A stretch of DNA of 64,000 bases from CAVUDO01 sp963740255. Its GTDB lineage: Bacteria; Actinomycetota; Actinomycetes; Mycobacteriales; Cryptosporangiaceae. This document shows positions 29,304 through 38,395 of the stretch, in pieces. The stretch spans positions 62,001 to 126,000 of the forward strand of contig CAVUDO010000006.1 in assembly GCA_963740255.1 (NCBI GenBank), in the 5' to 3' direction. Under the pieces are notes generated by a model, which was not told the DNA's origin, did not search any database, and saw only the letters and a list, made by a program, of their open reading frames with translations. Position 1 is the stretch's first letter. Each line of letters starts with the position of its first letter. A program made the translations under genes and the position numbers.

Positions 29304-29759
29304 GTGGCGGCGTATCTGGAGATTGCCCTCCCTCCGCTCGACTTCGGCGAGTTTCCCGATCTGCGGGTGGTCGGCGACGTACCACACCTGGACGCCTGGC
29401 TGGAGGCTGTCACCGACGCGGAGGAGCCGTGCCTCCTGCTCGACGCGGGAGGTGTCGTCCTCGGGGTCTCGCCGGCCTGTGTCCCACTGTTGGGCGTCGA
29501 AGACGCGGACGAGCTGCTCGGGGCCGGCCTGCTCGACGACGTGATCGAGCTGCTCGACTTCACCGCGAGCGCCGCGGCGCTACTCCCCGACGAGGTGGAA
29601 CGGATCCCCCCGGTACAGGCGGTGGCCACCGGTGCGTTGAGTCGGGGCCTGCTGCGGGTGCGGTGCGGGGACCGGATCCGGACCCTGGATGCCGTGTCCA
29701 GCCCGCTGCGGGCGCACGGCCAGGTCGTCGGCTCGCTCACGTTCTTCCACAGCATCTGA
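29304..29759 (+). CDS. PAS-like small protein
   Basis: A 151-residue soluble protein. The GTG at 29304 is chosen because ggagg lies eight bases upstream; an in-frame GTG three codons earlier overlaps that site. The middle reads EPCLLLDAGGVVLGVSPACV, LLGVEDADELLG, and the end LRVRCGDRIRTLDAVSSPLR, AHGQVVGSLTFFHS, which is the usual strand-helix-strand order of a PAS domain. No output domain is attached, so it may be a stand-alone sensor or adaptor. Function unknown. Confidence 0.7.
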   Translation: MAAYLEIALPPLDFGEFPDLRVVGDVPHLDAWLEAVTDAEEPCLLLDAGGVVLGVSPACVPLLGVEDADELLGAGLLDDVIELLDFTASAAALLPDEVERIPPVQAVATGALSRGLLRVRCGDRIRTLDAVSSPLRAHGQVVGSLTFFHSI

Positions 29760-29782
29760 CCCGCGTGCGGCGTATCGCGCAT

Positions 29783-29812
29783 GCACCCGCCGCTCTCGCG
29801 TGCGGCGGGTGC
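29783..29812. terminator. Hairpin after the PAS-like gene
   Basis: Perfect 11-bp stem GCACCCGCCGC/GCGGCGGGTGC with an 8-base loop, 23 bases behind the stop at 29759. No T-run. From 29813 to 30054 I see only GC-rich sequence without a convincing gene. Confidence 0.6.
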
Positions 29813-30054
29813 GCCCGCCCGCGGTTTCGCGCCTACGCCTGCGCGGCGACAGCCTTGGCGGTGCCACGGGCAGCGCTGCGGCTCGGCGTCGGGGTGGCAC
29901 TGGCTCTTCAGGCAGTGGGGCCGCCGCGTCGAAGGCTGGCGGCCCCACCGCGTCAGGGGGAGCGACTGCGCCTCGGGGGTGGAACGTTGGGGCCGGACGC
30001 TCCGCCCAGTGGTGGGGGGCGGAGCGTCCGCGGAGGGTCTCGGAGAACGGCGGC

Positions 30055-30318
30055 TCAGGCGCCGGGGGCGACGGCCCGGGCAACCGGGGTGGACGAGGTC
30101 CGGGGGTGGGCGGTCGAGCCGGGGTGCCGACCTGCTCCGCGGGGACGGGGTGGTGTCGACGCCGACAGGGGTGCGAAGTCGGGCCGGGGGGTACCGCACG
30201 ACCCGGGCGTGCCCAGTGCCGCGCCCGTGGTCGCGTCCTGGGCGGCGCGCGGACGACGCAGCGGCCGGGCGCCCACCGGGAGCATCGCCGCGATGGTCGA
30301 GACCGGTACCTTCTGCAC
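30055..30318 (-). CDS. Small protein gene with its own promoter, divergent from the XRE-TPR regulator
   Basis: An 87-residue frame beginning VQKVPVSTIAAMLPVGARPL. The GTG at 30318 has a strong ribosome site (agggagg, five bases upstream on the minus strand), and a consensus promoter lies 44-72 bases upstream on the same strand, so a transcript and a translation start here are well supported. The third codon positions are GC-rich, as in real genes. The product has no signal peptide or membrane helix and is Pro/Arg/Thr-rich after residue 20. I recognise no family; the C-terminal half might not be functional. Divergent placement suggests a link with the HTH-TPR regulator at 30442. Confidence 0.6.
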   Translation of the reverse strand: MQKVPVSTIAAMLPVGARPLRRPRAAQDATTGAALGTPGSCGTPRPDFAPLSASTPPRPRGAGRHPGSTAHPRTSSTPVARAVAPGA

Positions 30319-30361
30319 CTCGACCTCCCTTCGCGGAAGTGCGACGAACGTCCCAGAAAGA

Positions 30362-30390
30362 GATATAACAGGGTCAGTAACAAGTGTAAA
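30362..30390 (-). promoter_or_regulatory. Consensus-type promoter for the small minus-strand gene
   Basis: Read on the minus strand: TTTACA, 17-base spacer, TATATC. It lies in an AT-rich island (30356-30440) that stands out in this GC-rich DNA and also carries the regulator's upstream region. Confidence 0.7.
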
Positions 30391-30441
30391 GGCATCTGTA
30401 ATGAGTCTTCAATGGTCATTGCCGAACGAACAGTGGGGAAT

Positions 30442-31785
30442 ATGACCGGGACGCAGCTCCAGCCCGAGGGCGACGAGAGCGTCGGCGACCGGCTGGTCCG
30501 GCTGCGGCGCGACCGCGGCATGACCCAGCGGGATCTCGCCGCGCCGCGCTACTCGCCGGCGTTCGTCTCCACGGTGGAGTCCGGCCGGCGCCGGCCGTCC
30601 GAGGAGGCGCTGCGGTACTTCGCCGAACGCCTCCAGGTGGACTCCGAGGAACTGCGCACCGGCCGGCCCGCGCACGCGGACGTGAGCCTCTACCTGCGGC
30701 TCAACGAGGCCCGGCACGCCGTCTCCAGCGGCGACCTCACCGACGCCGACCAGGGCTACCAGGCCGTCCTCGACGCGGCCCGCCGGCACGGGCTGTGCCG
30801 GCTCGAGGCCGGAGCGCTGGAGGGGCTCGCGCTCTGCGCGAAGCGCGCCGGCGACCACGCGAAGGCCGTCGCGCGCTACGACGAGGCGGCGGCGCTGCTC
30901 GTCGACGAGCCGATCACCGCCCAGGTTCCGATGGTCGTCGGCAAGGCGAGGATCCAGCGGTTGAACGGGGAACTCCGGGACGCCGCATACGCCCTGGAGA
31001 GCACGCTGGACCGGCTCAACCGGGAGGGACTGCCCGACCCGTCGGCCGTGCTCCAGCTGCACTACGGACTCGTCGGCGTCTACGTCGACCTGGGCCTGCT
31101 CGACCGCGCCGCGGCGGCCGCGGACACGGCGATCGCGCTGGCCGGCGAGGGCGCCGACCCCGAGCACGTCGCGGCCATGCACGTCCAGGTCTCGCGCACC
31201 TACATGACCCGCGGCCGGTGGGCCGACGCCGAGGCCGCGCTGGAGGCCGCCCACGCCACCTACCGCCGGCTCGACTACGCCCTGGAGACCGGCCTGTGCC
31301 ACTGGGCCCGCGGCTACATCCTCTCCCGGCACGGACGGCTCGCGGACGCCGAGCGCGAGCTGGTGACCGCCCGCGACCTGATGCGCTCGCTCGACGCCTG
31401 GCACTACTGCGGCTCGCTGGCCAGCGAGCTGGCGATGGCGCTGTGGAAGCAGGGACGGGGCCAGGACGCGTTGGCGGCCCTGGAGGACGCCTGGCGGCTA
31501 GAGCGCGAGTCGCCCACCACGACGCTGCCGCTCGCCGACGCCCACCACGTGCGGGGGCTGATCGCGCGGGGCGCCGGTGACACGGCGGTGGCCGAGGAGG
31601 CGTTGCGGGAGGCGTTGAAGCTGTTCCGGCACGCCGACGCGGGACCGGACGCGGCCCGCACGGCGTACGTGCTGGGCGACCTCCTGCACGACCGCGGGAA
31701 CGACACCGAGGCGATCGCGGTCTACCGGGACGGCCTGGCCGCGGTGGTCGCCGACCGGGACGGCCTGGCCGACTCCAGCCAGTGA
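30442..31785 (+). CDS. XRE-family regulator with TPR domain
   Basis: A 447-residue regulator. The N-terminal HTH (residues about 13-70: VGDRLVRLRRDRGMTQRDLA, SPAFVSTVESGRRRPSEEAL) is a classic XRE domain. The rest is a regular helical-repeat region with clear TPR pairs (DLTDADQGYQAVLDAARRHG, GDHAKAVARYDEAAAL, LGLLDRAAAAADTAIALAGE, GRWADAEAALEAAHATYRRL, GNDTEAIAVYRDGLAAVV). The fold order equals that of peptide-sensing RRNPP regulators, but the same order also occurs in regulators with other ligands. ATG at 30442 with gtgggga upstream. A small gene with a strong promoter diverges from it. Confidence 0.88.
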   Translation: MTGTQLQPEGDESVGDRLVRLRRDRGMTQRDLAAPRYSPAFVSTVESGRRRPSEEALRYFAERLQVDSEELRTGRPAHADVSLYLRLNEARHAVSSGDLTDADQGYQAVLDAARRHGLCRLEAGALEGLALCAKRAGDHAKAVARYDEAAALLVDEPITAQVPMVVGKARIQRLNGELRDAAYALESTLDRLNREGLPDPSAVLQLHYGLVGVYVDLGLLDRAAAAADTAIALAGEGADPEHVAAMHVQVSRTYMTRGRWADAEAALEAAHATYRRLDYALETGLCHWARGYILSRHGRLADAERELVTARDLMRSLDAWHYCGSLASELAMALWKQGRGQDALAALEDAWRLERESPTTTLPLADAHHVRGLIARGAGDTAVAEEALREALKLFRHADAGPDAARTAYVLGDLLHDRGNDTEAIAVYRDGLAAVVADRDGLADSSQ

Positions 31786-31853
31786 CCCGCCGGCCGGACC
31801 GCTGCCGGAAGCGGGGCGCCCGGCGGGGCCGGGACGGCCGATAGGCTGCGGAT

Positions 31854-32792
31854 ATGCCCGGTGTCCCGCCCGCCCGCTACACCTACCTCGGCCCGGCCGG
31901 GACCTTCGCCGAACAAGCCCTGCGTACCGTCCCGTCCGCCTCCCGGGCCGAGCTGATCCCATCGGTCACGGTCGGGGAGGCACTGCAGGCCGTCCGCGAC
32001 GCCGACGCCGACGCGGCGCTGGTGCCGCTGGAGAACTCCGTCGAGGGGCCGGTCGGCGCCACGCTGGACGGCCTCGCGTTCGGCGACGAGGTGATGATCC
32101 TGCGTGAGGTGCTGCTGCCGGTCACGTTCGGGCTGTACGCCCGTCCCGGCATGGCGCTGGCCGACCTGCGGTCGGTGGCCTCGCACCCGCACGGCGAGGC
32201 GCAGTGCCGCGGCTGGCTGCGGGTCCACGTCCCGGACGCCCGGCTGGTGCACACCGTCTCGACGGCCGACGCCGCCGCCGGGGTGAGCCGGGGCGAGTGG
32301 GACGGCGCGGTCTGCGCCCCCGTCGCCGGTGAACGGCACCGCCTGGCCGAACTCGGCAAGGACATCGCCGACAACCCCGGTGCGGTGACGCGGTTCGTCC
32401 TGGTCGGACGCCCCGCCGCGCCGCCCGCCCCGACCGGCGCCGACCTCACCTCGCTGGTGGCCTTCATCGCCCACGACCGCACCGGGGCGCTGCTGGAGGT
32501 GCTCACCGAGTTCGCGGTGCGCGGCATCAACCTGACCCGGATCGAGTCCCGCCCCACCAAGGAACGGCTCGGCCGGTACTGCTTCTTCCTGGACTGTTCC
32601 GGCCACGTCGGCGACGCGCGGGTCGGCGAAGCGCTGATGGGCCTGCGCCGGATCTGCGCGGACGTGCGGTTCCTCGGCTCGTACCCCCGCGCCGACGCCG
32701 AGCCGACGGTGGTCGGCAGGGCCGGCACGTCCGACGACGACTTCGCCGACGCCGCGGCCTGGCTGGCCCGGCTCCGCGACGGCGCCCGGTGA
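31854..32792 (+). CDS. pheA: Prephenate dehydratase
   Basis: A 312-residue monofunctional prephenate dehydratase, which converts prephenate to phenylpyruvate for phenylalanine synthesis. Catalytic domain: YTYLGPAGTFAEQAL, DAALVPLENSVEGPVGATLD, and the active-site AVTRFVLVG. A C-terminal ACT domain (about 204-280: TSLVAFIAHDRTGALLEVLT, GINLTRIESRPTKERLGRYC) gives feedback control by phenylalanine, with the ESRP motif intact. The stop overlaps the next gene's GTG by four bases. Confidence 0.95.
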   Translation: MPGVPPARYTYLGPAGTFAEQALRTVPSASRAELIPSVTVGEALQAVRDADADAALVPLENSVEGPVGATLDGLAFGDEVMILREVLLPVTFGLYARPGMALADLRSVASHPHGEAQCRGWLRVHVPDARLVHTVSTADAAAGVSRGEWDGAVCAPVAGERHRLAELGKDIADNPGAVTRFVLVGRPAAPPAPTGADLTSLVAFIAHDRTGALLEVLTEFAVRGINLTRIESRPTKERLGRYCFFLDCSGHVGDARVGEALMGLRRICADVRFLGSYPRADAEPTVVGRAGTSDDDFADAAAWLARLRDGAR

Positions 32793-33478
32793 CCGCGCCG
32801 TCCTCCCCCGCGGGCGCGCAGACCGGGCCGGCCGGAGCCGGACGGCGGCTGATCGTGGTGCGGCACGCCGAGAGCGAGGCCAACGTGATCGGCAGCCTGC
32901 ACTGCACGGTGCCCGGCCCGCCGTTGACAGGCCAGGGACACGTCCAGGCCGCCGCGGTCACCGAGGCACTGGCCGACCAGGACGTCCGCGCGGTCTGGGC
33001 GTCCACGATGCTCCGGGCGCAGCAGACCGCCGGGCCGATCGCCGCGGCCCGGGGCCTGGACGTCGGCGTCCACGACGGGTTGCGGGAGGCCAACCTCGGC
33101 GACCTGCACGACCGCACCGACGACGAGGCACACGCGCTGTTCGACGACATCTTCGTCGGGTGGGTGATGGCGGCCGAGCCCGAGCTGCGGTGCCCGGGCG
33201 AGGGTGAGTCCGGTACGGAGGTCGCGGCGCGCTGGCTGGGTGCGGTCGAGGAGGTCGTCAAGGACCTCGACGGCGGTGCCGCGGTGGTCGTCTCACACGG
33301 GGCCGCGACCCGGCTCGGCGTGTCGCGGCTGGCCGGGATCGATCCAGGGTGGGCACTGCGGCATCACTTGCCCAATACGGGCGTGGTGGTGCTCGACGAG
33401 GTGGACGATGCATGGATCTGCCGGAAGTGGGCAGGAGTAGACCCCGTCAGGAGTGGCACTCCCTTGAGGTTAGGCTAA
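32789..33478 (+). CDS. Histidine phosphatase (phosphoglycerate mutase-like)
   Basis: A 229-residue histidine phosphatase. The phosphohistidine motif is VVRHAESEAN (RHA in place of RHG), substrate residues are in GPPLTGQGHVQA, and the second catalytic His is in VVVSHGAATRLG. The substrate is not known. GTG overlaps the pheA stop (GTGA), so the two are translationally coupled; a pheA-phosphatase pair is also found in mycobacteria. Its TAA stop (33476-33478) lies inside the iron box of the next gene. Confidence 0.9.
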   Translation: MTAPSSPAGAQTGPAGAGRRLIVVRHAESEANVIGSLHCTVPGPPLTGQGHVQAAAVTEALADQDVRAVWASTMLRAQQTAGPIAAARGLDVGVHDGLREANLGDLHDRTDDEAHALFDDIFVGWVMAAEPELRCPGEGESGTEVAARWLGAVEEVVKDLDGGAAVVVSHGAATRLGVSRLAGIDPGWALRHHLPNTGVVVLDEVDDAWICRKWAGVDPVRSGTPLRLG

Positions 33479-33483
33479 CCTTC
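33465..33483. promoter_or_regulatory. IdeR/DtxR iron box
   Basis: TGAGGTTAGGCTAACCTTC fits the 19-bp consensus TTAGGTTAGSCTAACCTAA at 15 positions, including the whole inner core AGGTTAGGCTAACCT. It lies 49 bases before the FhuF-like gene and covers the stop codon of the upstream gene. It predicts iron-repressed expression of the downstream gene. Confidence 0.85.
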
Positions 33484-33531
33484 ATCGCGGAGGTGGGCGA
33501 TGCCGCGATACCGAGCCGGAACGGCCGGGCC

Positions 33532-34272
33532 ATGACGGCCGCCGTCGGCACGCGCACCGCCGCCGAACTGCTCGCCGACGCCGAAACCCTCCAGGTCACC
33601 GTCCGCGCGTACGGCGCGTGGCTCGGCACCGACCGGCTGCCGATCGCCGCGGCGCTCGCGCTCAAGGCGTACGCCTGGGCCGTGGTCGAGGAGCCGGTGA
33701 CGCAGTGGCTGGAGCACCGCCGGGTGCCCGACCACTCGGCCGCCAACACGGCCGCCACCGGCGGTGCGGGCGGGTACCGCGTCGAGCAGGTCGAGGAGCG
33801 CTGGACGGTGCTGCCCGGCGACCCGCTGGCCGGCACGCCGACGGCCACGGTCGTCCCGAACGAGGGCGCGCTGCTCGCCGCGCTCGGCGCCACCCTGGTC
33901 GACGGCCACCTCGCCCCGGCGGTGCAGGCGTTCCAGCGGCTGCGCGGCGGCGGGGCCCGGCCGCTGTGGGGCTCGGCGGTGCCGGTGCTGGTCTATCCCG
34001 CCACAGTCGCCCACACCCACGTGGTGTCCGACCGGTTCGACGCCGTGGAGCAGCTGCTGTCGCTGTTGCCGTCCGAGATCGCCGCCCTGGTCGAGACGGT
34101 CGAGCTGAACGACGGCACGGGCTGGCGTCCGATGATGCTGCGGCGCACCTGCTGCTACGCGTACGCGCTGGCCGAGCCCCGGCTGTGCACCACCTGCTGC
34201 CTCTTGGACGACCGGGGCCGCGACCAGGCCACCGCCGACCGCGGCGCCTGCTGGCGCCGCCGCCTCAGCTAG
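33532..34272 (+). CDS. FhuF-like ferric-siderophore reductase ([2Fe-2S])
   Basis: A 246-residue protein of the FhuF C-terminal family. The end has RRTCCYAYALAEPRLCTTCC: the C-C-x10-C-x2-C arrangement that binds the [2Fe-2S] cluster in FhuF, which reduces ferric siderophores in the cytoplasm to release iron. The central KAYAWAVVEEPVTQWLEHRR and the WGSAVPVLVYPA part fit the helical body. ATG at 33532. An IdeR-type iron box in front agrees with the iron role. No siderophore transporter or biosynthesis gene is nearby. Confidence 0.87.
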   Translation: MTAAVGTRTAAELLADAETLQVTVRAYGAWLGTDRLPIAAALALKAYAWAVVEEPVTQWLEHRRVPDHSAANTAATGGAGGYRVEQVEERWTVLPGDPLAGTPTATVVPNEGALLAALGATLVDGHLAPAVQAFQRLRGGGARPLWGSAVPVLVYPATVAHTHVVSDRFDAVEQLLSLLPSEIAALVETVELNDGTGWRPMMLRRTCCYAYALAEPRLCTTCCLLDDRGRDQATADRGACWRRRLS

Positions 34273-34375
34273 GCGCCGCGGCCGGCAGGACGCGAGGCGG
34301 GCGAGATTGTGGATGTCATCCGACGGCTGTCAGGTGCTGTGGCTAGGGTGAGGTTGCCGTCTGCGAGGAGATCCG

Positions 34376-34654
34376 ATGAGTCTGTCCCATCCTGGCCAGC
34401 CACTCCGATCCGACCTGGAACGCACGCCTGCTCAAGCCGCGCGCGAGAAAGCTTTGACCGAGGTCGCCGAGACCCTGCTCAATATCGAGCAGGCCGTCGA
34501 ACGGGCTGAGCGGGGTAGCCGCGTGGCAGCGCGCCTCGATGATTGCGACGACTTGGTCCGGGTTCTGGACACCGCCGCGCAACGGCTTGCGGCGGCACGC
34601 AAGGAACTCTTTCAGCGGGCGTACTTCCCCGGCGGACAGCCGGGCTTGTTCTGA
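34376..34654 (+). CDS. Small helical protein upstream of the MmeI-like gene
   Basis: A 92-residue, mostly helical protein with likely coiled-coil character (REKALTEVAETLLNIEQAVE, LVRVLDTAAQRLAAARKELF) and an aromatic end RAYFPGGQPGLF. No family recognised. Start ATG with cgaggag just upstream. It precedes the methyltransferase gene by eight bases, so both form one transcript; I infer that it is an accessory subunit or regulator of that system. Confidence 0.65.
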   Translation: MSLSHPGQPLRSDLERTPAQAAREKALTEVAETLLNIEQAVERAERGSRVAARLDDCDDLVRVLDTAAQRLAAARKELFQRAYFPGGQPGLF

Positions 34655-34662
34655 GCGCCATC

Positions 34663-37414
34663 GTGCGCGGCGGCGCGGAGATTCAGCAGGCGCTCCGACG
34701 GTTCGTCACGCGCTGGGCTGACTACACCGGCAGCGAGCGCAGCGAGGCGCAGACCTACCTGAACGAACTGTTTGCCTGTTACGGCACCGACCGCAAGGAG
34801 GCTGGCGCAGAGTTCGAGGAGTCTCATTCCTCGGCCGGCATCATGGACCTCTACTGGCGCGACATCGCCATTGTGGAAATGAAGGCACCCGCAGAAGCAC
34901 CCCGGCTCGCGAACCACCGCCCGCAGGCGTTGCGCTACTGGCAGGAGTCGTCGGATGTGACCACCGGTCGGCCGGCGCCGCGGTACGTCGTCCTGTGCGC
35001 GTTCCACCTGTTCGAGGTGTGGGAGCCTGGCCGATTTCCGAACGAGCCTCGCGCGGGGTTCGCGCTCGCCGACCTGCCGGACCGCTACGACGCCCTGCTG
35101 TTCCTCACCGCCGCTGACGACGAACCGCTGTTCGCCGGGGCTGACCGCGCCCTGACGCACAAGGCCGCCAGCGCCGTCGCCGATCTGTACCACGCGTTGC
35201 TGGAGCGCAACGCCGGTCCCCGCGAGCGCATCCAGAGCTTTGTGCTGAAACTGGTGTGGTTGTTCTTCGCCGAAGACTACGGACTGATTGCGGATCACCC
35301 GCTCGAGCGGATTCTGCGCCTGCTCAAGAAAGACGCCGGCTGGTCGAGCACAATGTTCGGCGGCCTTTTCGCTGCGCTGAACGACCCGCAGGACGCCGGC
35401 CGGCAGGGCGCGCTGCGCGGCACTCCCTATGTCAATGGCGAGATGTTCGCCGAGTCGGCGGCCGTCCATCTCACGGCGGTGGAGGCGCGTGCCGCGCTGG
35501 AGGCAGCTCGGTACGACTGGCGTGGCGTCGACCCGACGATCTTCGGGTGCTGATGGAGGGATTCATCGGTGCCGGCCGCCGCTCGCTCGGTGCGCACTAC
35601 ACCCACGAAGCCGACATCATGAAGATCGTCCGGCCGACCATTGTCCGGCCTTGGCGCGAGCGAATCGACCAGACCTCGACACCGGACGAGGCGCTGCGGG
35701 TTCTGAACCAACTGTGTGAGTTCCGGGTCCTCGATCCCGCGTGCGGGTGCGGCAACTTCCTCTACATCGCCTACCGCGAGTTGCGCGGGTTGGAGTACGA
35801 GCTCAAGGCGCGGATCCGTACCCTCGCCGCGAGTACGGGCTGGCCCGAGCCGGCCGGGCCGTTGCCCTACTACCCGCTGGGCAATTTGCACGGACTCGAC
35901 ATCGAGCCGGTGGTGGTGACGATCGCCCGGGTCACGCTGTGGATGGGGCATCGGCAGATGATCGACCGCTTCGGGCCGGCGGAACCCACGCTGCCGCTGG
36001 TCGCGTTGTCTTCGATCACTGCCGCTGACGCGCTGCGGGTGCCCTGGCCCGAGGTCGACTGCATCGTGGGCAACCCGCCGTTCCTCGGCTCCCAGCACAT
36101 CCGGTCGACTCATGGCGACGACTACATCCGGTGGCTCAAGGACACCTTCAAGGTGGGGGTCAAGGACTACTGCGTCTACTGGTTCCGGCGAACCCACGAT
36201 CATCTGAGACCCGGCCAGCGCGCGGGCCTGGTCGGCACGAACTCGGTATCCCAGAACCGTGCCCGCTCCGAGAGCCTGGAGTACCTCACCGGCCACGGCG
36301 GCGTGATCACCGACGCGGTGTCCTCACAGAAGTGGCCGGGCGAGGCGAAGGTGCACGTCAGCCTCGTCAACTGGACCAGGCAGCCGCCGGAGCCGCCCTC
36401 GGAGTTTCTGCTCGACGGTGAGCCGGTCACGGCGATCACTCCCGAGCTGCGATCACCGGAGAGATCGACGGGTGAGGTGGCTTCGCTACCAGCGAATCAG
36501 GGCCGCTGCTTCCAAGGACCGATCCCGGTCGGCGTCGGCTTCCTCCTTAAGGAGGGGGAGGCCAAGACGCTGCCTGGCCAGACCCGAAGCGCACTACCGG
36601 GACGTGGTTCGGCCGTATCTGATCGGCGACGACATCGCGGAGGATCCAGGGCAGCAACGCGCCGGTGGATCCTCGACTTCGCCCAGCTACCTCTTGAGGC
36701 TGCGGCTAAGTATCCCGATGCTCTCGACATACTTCGAGAGCGTGTCAAGAGTGTCCGAGCCACGAACAATCGGCGCCTCTACCGCGAACGGTGGTGGCAG
36801 TTCGGTGAAGGCAGACCGGGTCTTCGCGCCGCTCTGGCGGGTAAGGCCCGCTATATCGCCGGCGGCCGGCTGGGCAAACGGTTGCTGTTCTGTTGGGCCG
36901 ACTCCTGGGTTTCCCCGAGCGACCAGACGATCGTCGTCGCGCTCGAGGACGACTACTCGATGGGGGTGCTGTCGTCCTTTTCCACGACGCCTGGGCGCGT
37001 TCGCGCGCATCGACGTTCAAAGGCGATCTGCGCTACACCCCGAGCACAGTCTTCCAGACTTTCCCCTGGCCGTATCCCGTCTCGGATGAGGCGCGTGAGC
37101 GGGTGGGGGAGGCGAGTCGGCGGGTGATCGCGCGGCGGCAGGAGATCTGTGTAGCGGAGAATTTCGGGCTCACCCGGCTGTACAACCTGGTTGACGAGGG
37201 CGGCTACCAGGATCTCAAGGCGCTCCACCGCGAACTGGACGAGGCAGTCGCGGCCGCGTACGGCTGGCCGAAGACCGTCGCCCAGGACGCCGACGAGATC
37301 GTCCGTCGGTTGCTCGCCCTCAACCGTGGGATCGCGGCGGGCGATCGCGCCTATGCCCCGTTCGGTTCAGCTCCGGAAATCGCTGTCGCACAGTCGCTGG
37401 ACCTGTCGCTCTGA
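34663..37414 (+). pseudogene. MmeI-like (type IIL) restriction-methyltransferase, multiply frameshifted
   Basis: A single-chain DNA adenine methyltransferase with fused nuclease, as in MmeI. Part 1 (34663-35553) holds the N-terminal nuclease-like segment with IAIVEMKAP (E-x-K) and a helical spacer (LVWLFFAEDYGLIADHPLER). Part 2 has the methyltransferase: LGAHYT, motif I LDPACGCGNFLYIAYR, motif IV IVGNPPFLG, then target recognition pieces (LPANQGRCFQGPIPVG, YRDVVRPYLIGDDIAED). The C-terminus (TFKGDLRYTPSTVFQTFPWP to LDLSL) ends at 37414. The reading frame breaks about 35547, 36575, 36655 and 36978; each is explained by one base. The first break also makes a TGATG stop-start overlap, so a natural split there cannot be excluded. 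Otherwise a decayed gene or a poor assembly stretch. Confidence 0.85.
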
Positions 37415-37461
37415 GCGGATAGCGCTCGCGGGGCGCCACCGCTGAGAACACCCGGAACACC

Positions 37462-37498
37462 GAGGGGCGGTGCCCGGTCGCCGCCCGGCACCGCCCTC
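37462..37498. terminator. Hairpin between convergent genes
   Basis: GGCGGTGCC/GGCACCGCC inside longer nearly matching arms (GAGGGGCGGTGCC and GGCACCGCCCTC), placed between the MmeI-like gene and the convergent AIM24 gene. No T-run. Confidence 0.55.
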
Positions 37499-37508
37499 GC
37501 CGGTTCGG

Positions 37509-38246
37509 TCAGTTGAAGAGGCCGCCGAGGACACCGCCGCCGGACGCCTGGGCTCCTGAACCGGCACCGGCCAGGCCGCCGGCGGGCTGCTCCGAGGGCT
37601 GGACCACGACGAAGCCCTGGCCGGCGAAGCTCATCGTGAACGCCTCGCCGGTGGTGCGGCCGATCAGCGTGCCCAGGCCGAGCTTGTCGGCCCGGTGGTA
37701 GCCGGTCTGCAGGTTGGCCGACCAGCAGATCGCGGCCTGCGGGTCGGCGTACGTGGGCTGGTCGACCTTGAGCACGACCGGGGTGCCCTTGGCCGTGATC
37801 GCGATCCGGCCCTGGCCGCTGAACACGCAGTTGAACATGCCGGCCGAGGACATCATCCCCATGCCCTGCACCATCTTGATGTCCCACTGCAGGCTCGGTT
37901 CGAAGGCGAGCACGTTGGCGCCGTTGATCGTGAGGGAGTCGTGCGGGCCCTCCAGGTCGATCAGGTAGATGTCGGAAGCCAGTTCGGCCAGGAAGACGTC
38001 GCCGTTGCCGGTCATCTTCATCAGCGGGATGCCCTCGCCGGTGAGCTTGGACTTGAGGAACTTGGCCATGCCGCCCGAGCCCTGGGCCTCGAACTGGATC
38101 TGCCCCTGGTAGGCGACCATCGAGCCGGTCCGCGCGAACAACTCGCCGCGCAGCTCCACCTTGAGCATCTTGGAGTTCTGCAGCCGCATACCCGGCTGCT
38201 GCGACTCCTGTTCCATCATCGAGGCGGCGAACATTTCACTGCGCAT
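37509..38246 (-). CDS. AIM24 family protein
   Basis: A 245-residue protein of the AIM24/DUF124 family (named after a yeast mitochondrial protein; biochemical role unknown). Recognisable segments: MLKVELRGELFARTGSMVAY, DVFLAELASDIYLIDLEG, SLTINGANVLAFEPSLQWDI, KMVQGMGMMSSAGMFNCVFS, and ICWSANLQTGY. The end is a Gly/Ala-rich tail (QPAGGLAGAGSGAQASGGGV). Start ATG 38246 behind gaaaggga. It stands alone; 38247-38395 has no gene. Confidence 0.88.
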   Translation of the reverse strand: MRSEMFAASMMEQESQQPGMRLQNSKMLKVELRGELFARTGSMVAYQGQIQFEAQGSGGMAKFLKSKLTGEGIPLMKMTGNGDVFLAELASDIYLIDLEGPHDSLTINGANVLAFEPSLQWDIKMVQGMGMMSSAGMFNCVFSGQGRIAITAKGTPVVLKVDQPTYADPQAAICWSANLQTGYHRADKLGLGTLIGRTTGEAFTMSFAGQGFVVVQPSEQPAGGLAGAGSGAQASGGGVLGGLFN

Positions 38247-38395
38247 GTCGTTCCCTTTCGAATGGATGACGTGCCACGAAGCGTAGGCGCTGCCCGCCAG
38301 GACGCAGTGTCAGCTTCAGGACGTAATCGCTCGGCCGTCCGGAGGAGGTGCGTCACGTCCGGCCGGTAGGTGTCGTCGGACGACGCGGGCGACGG

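Noticed and set aside
29781..30368. Plus-strand open frame of 195 codons between the PAS-like gene and the XRE-TPR gene
   Set aside because: No ribosome site, composition dominated by Arg/Gly/Trp, and the opposite strand has a promoter and ribosome site for another gene.
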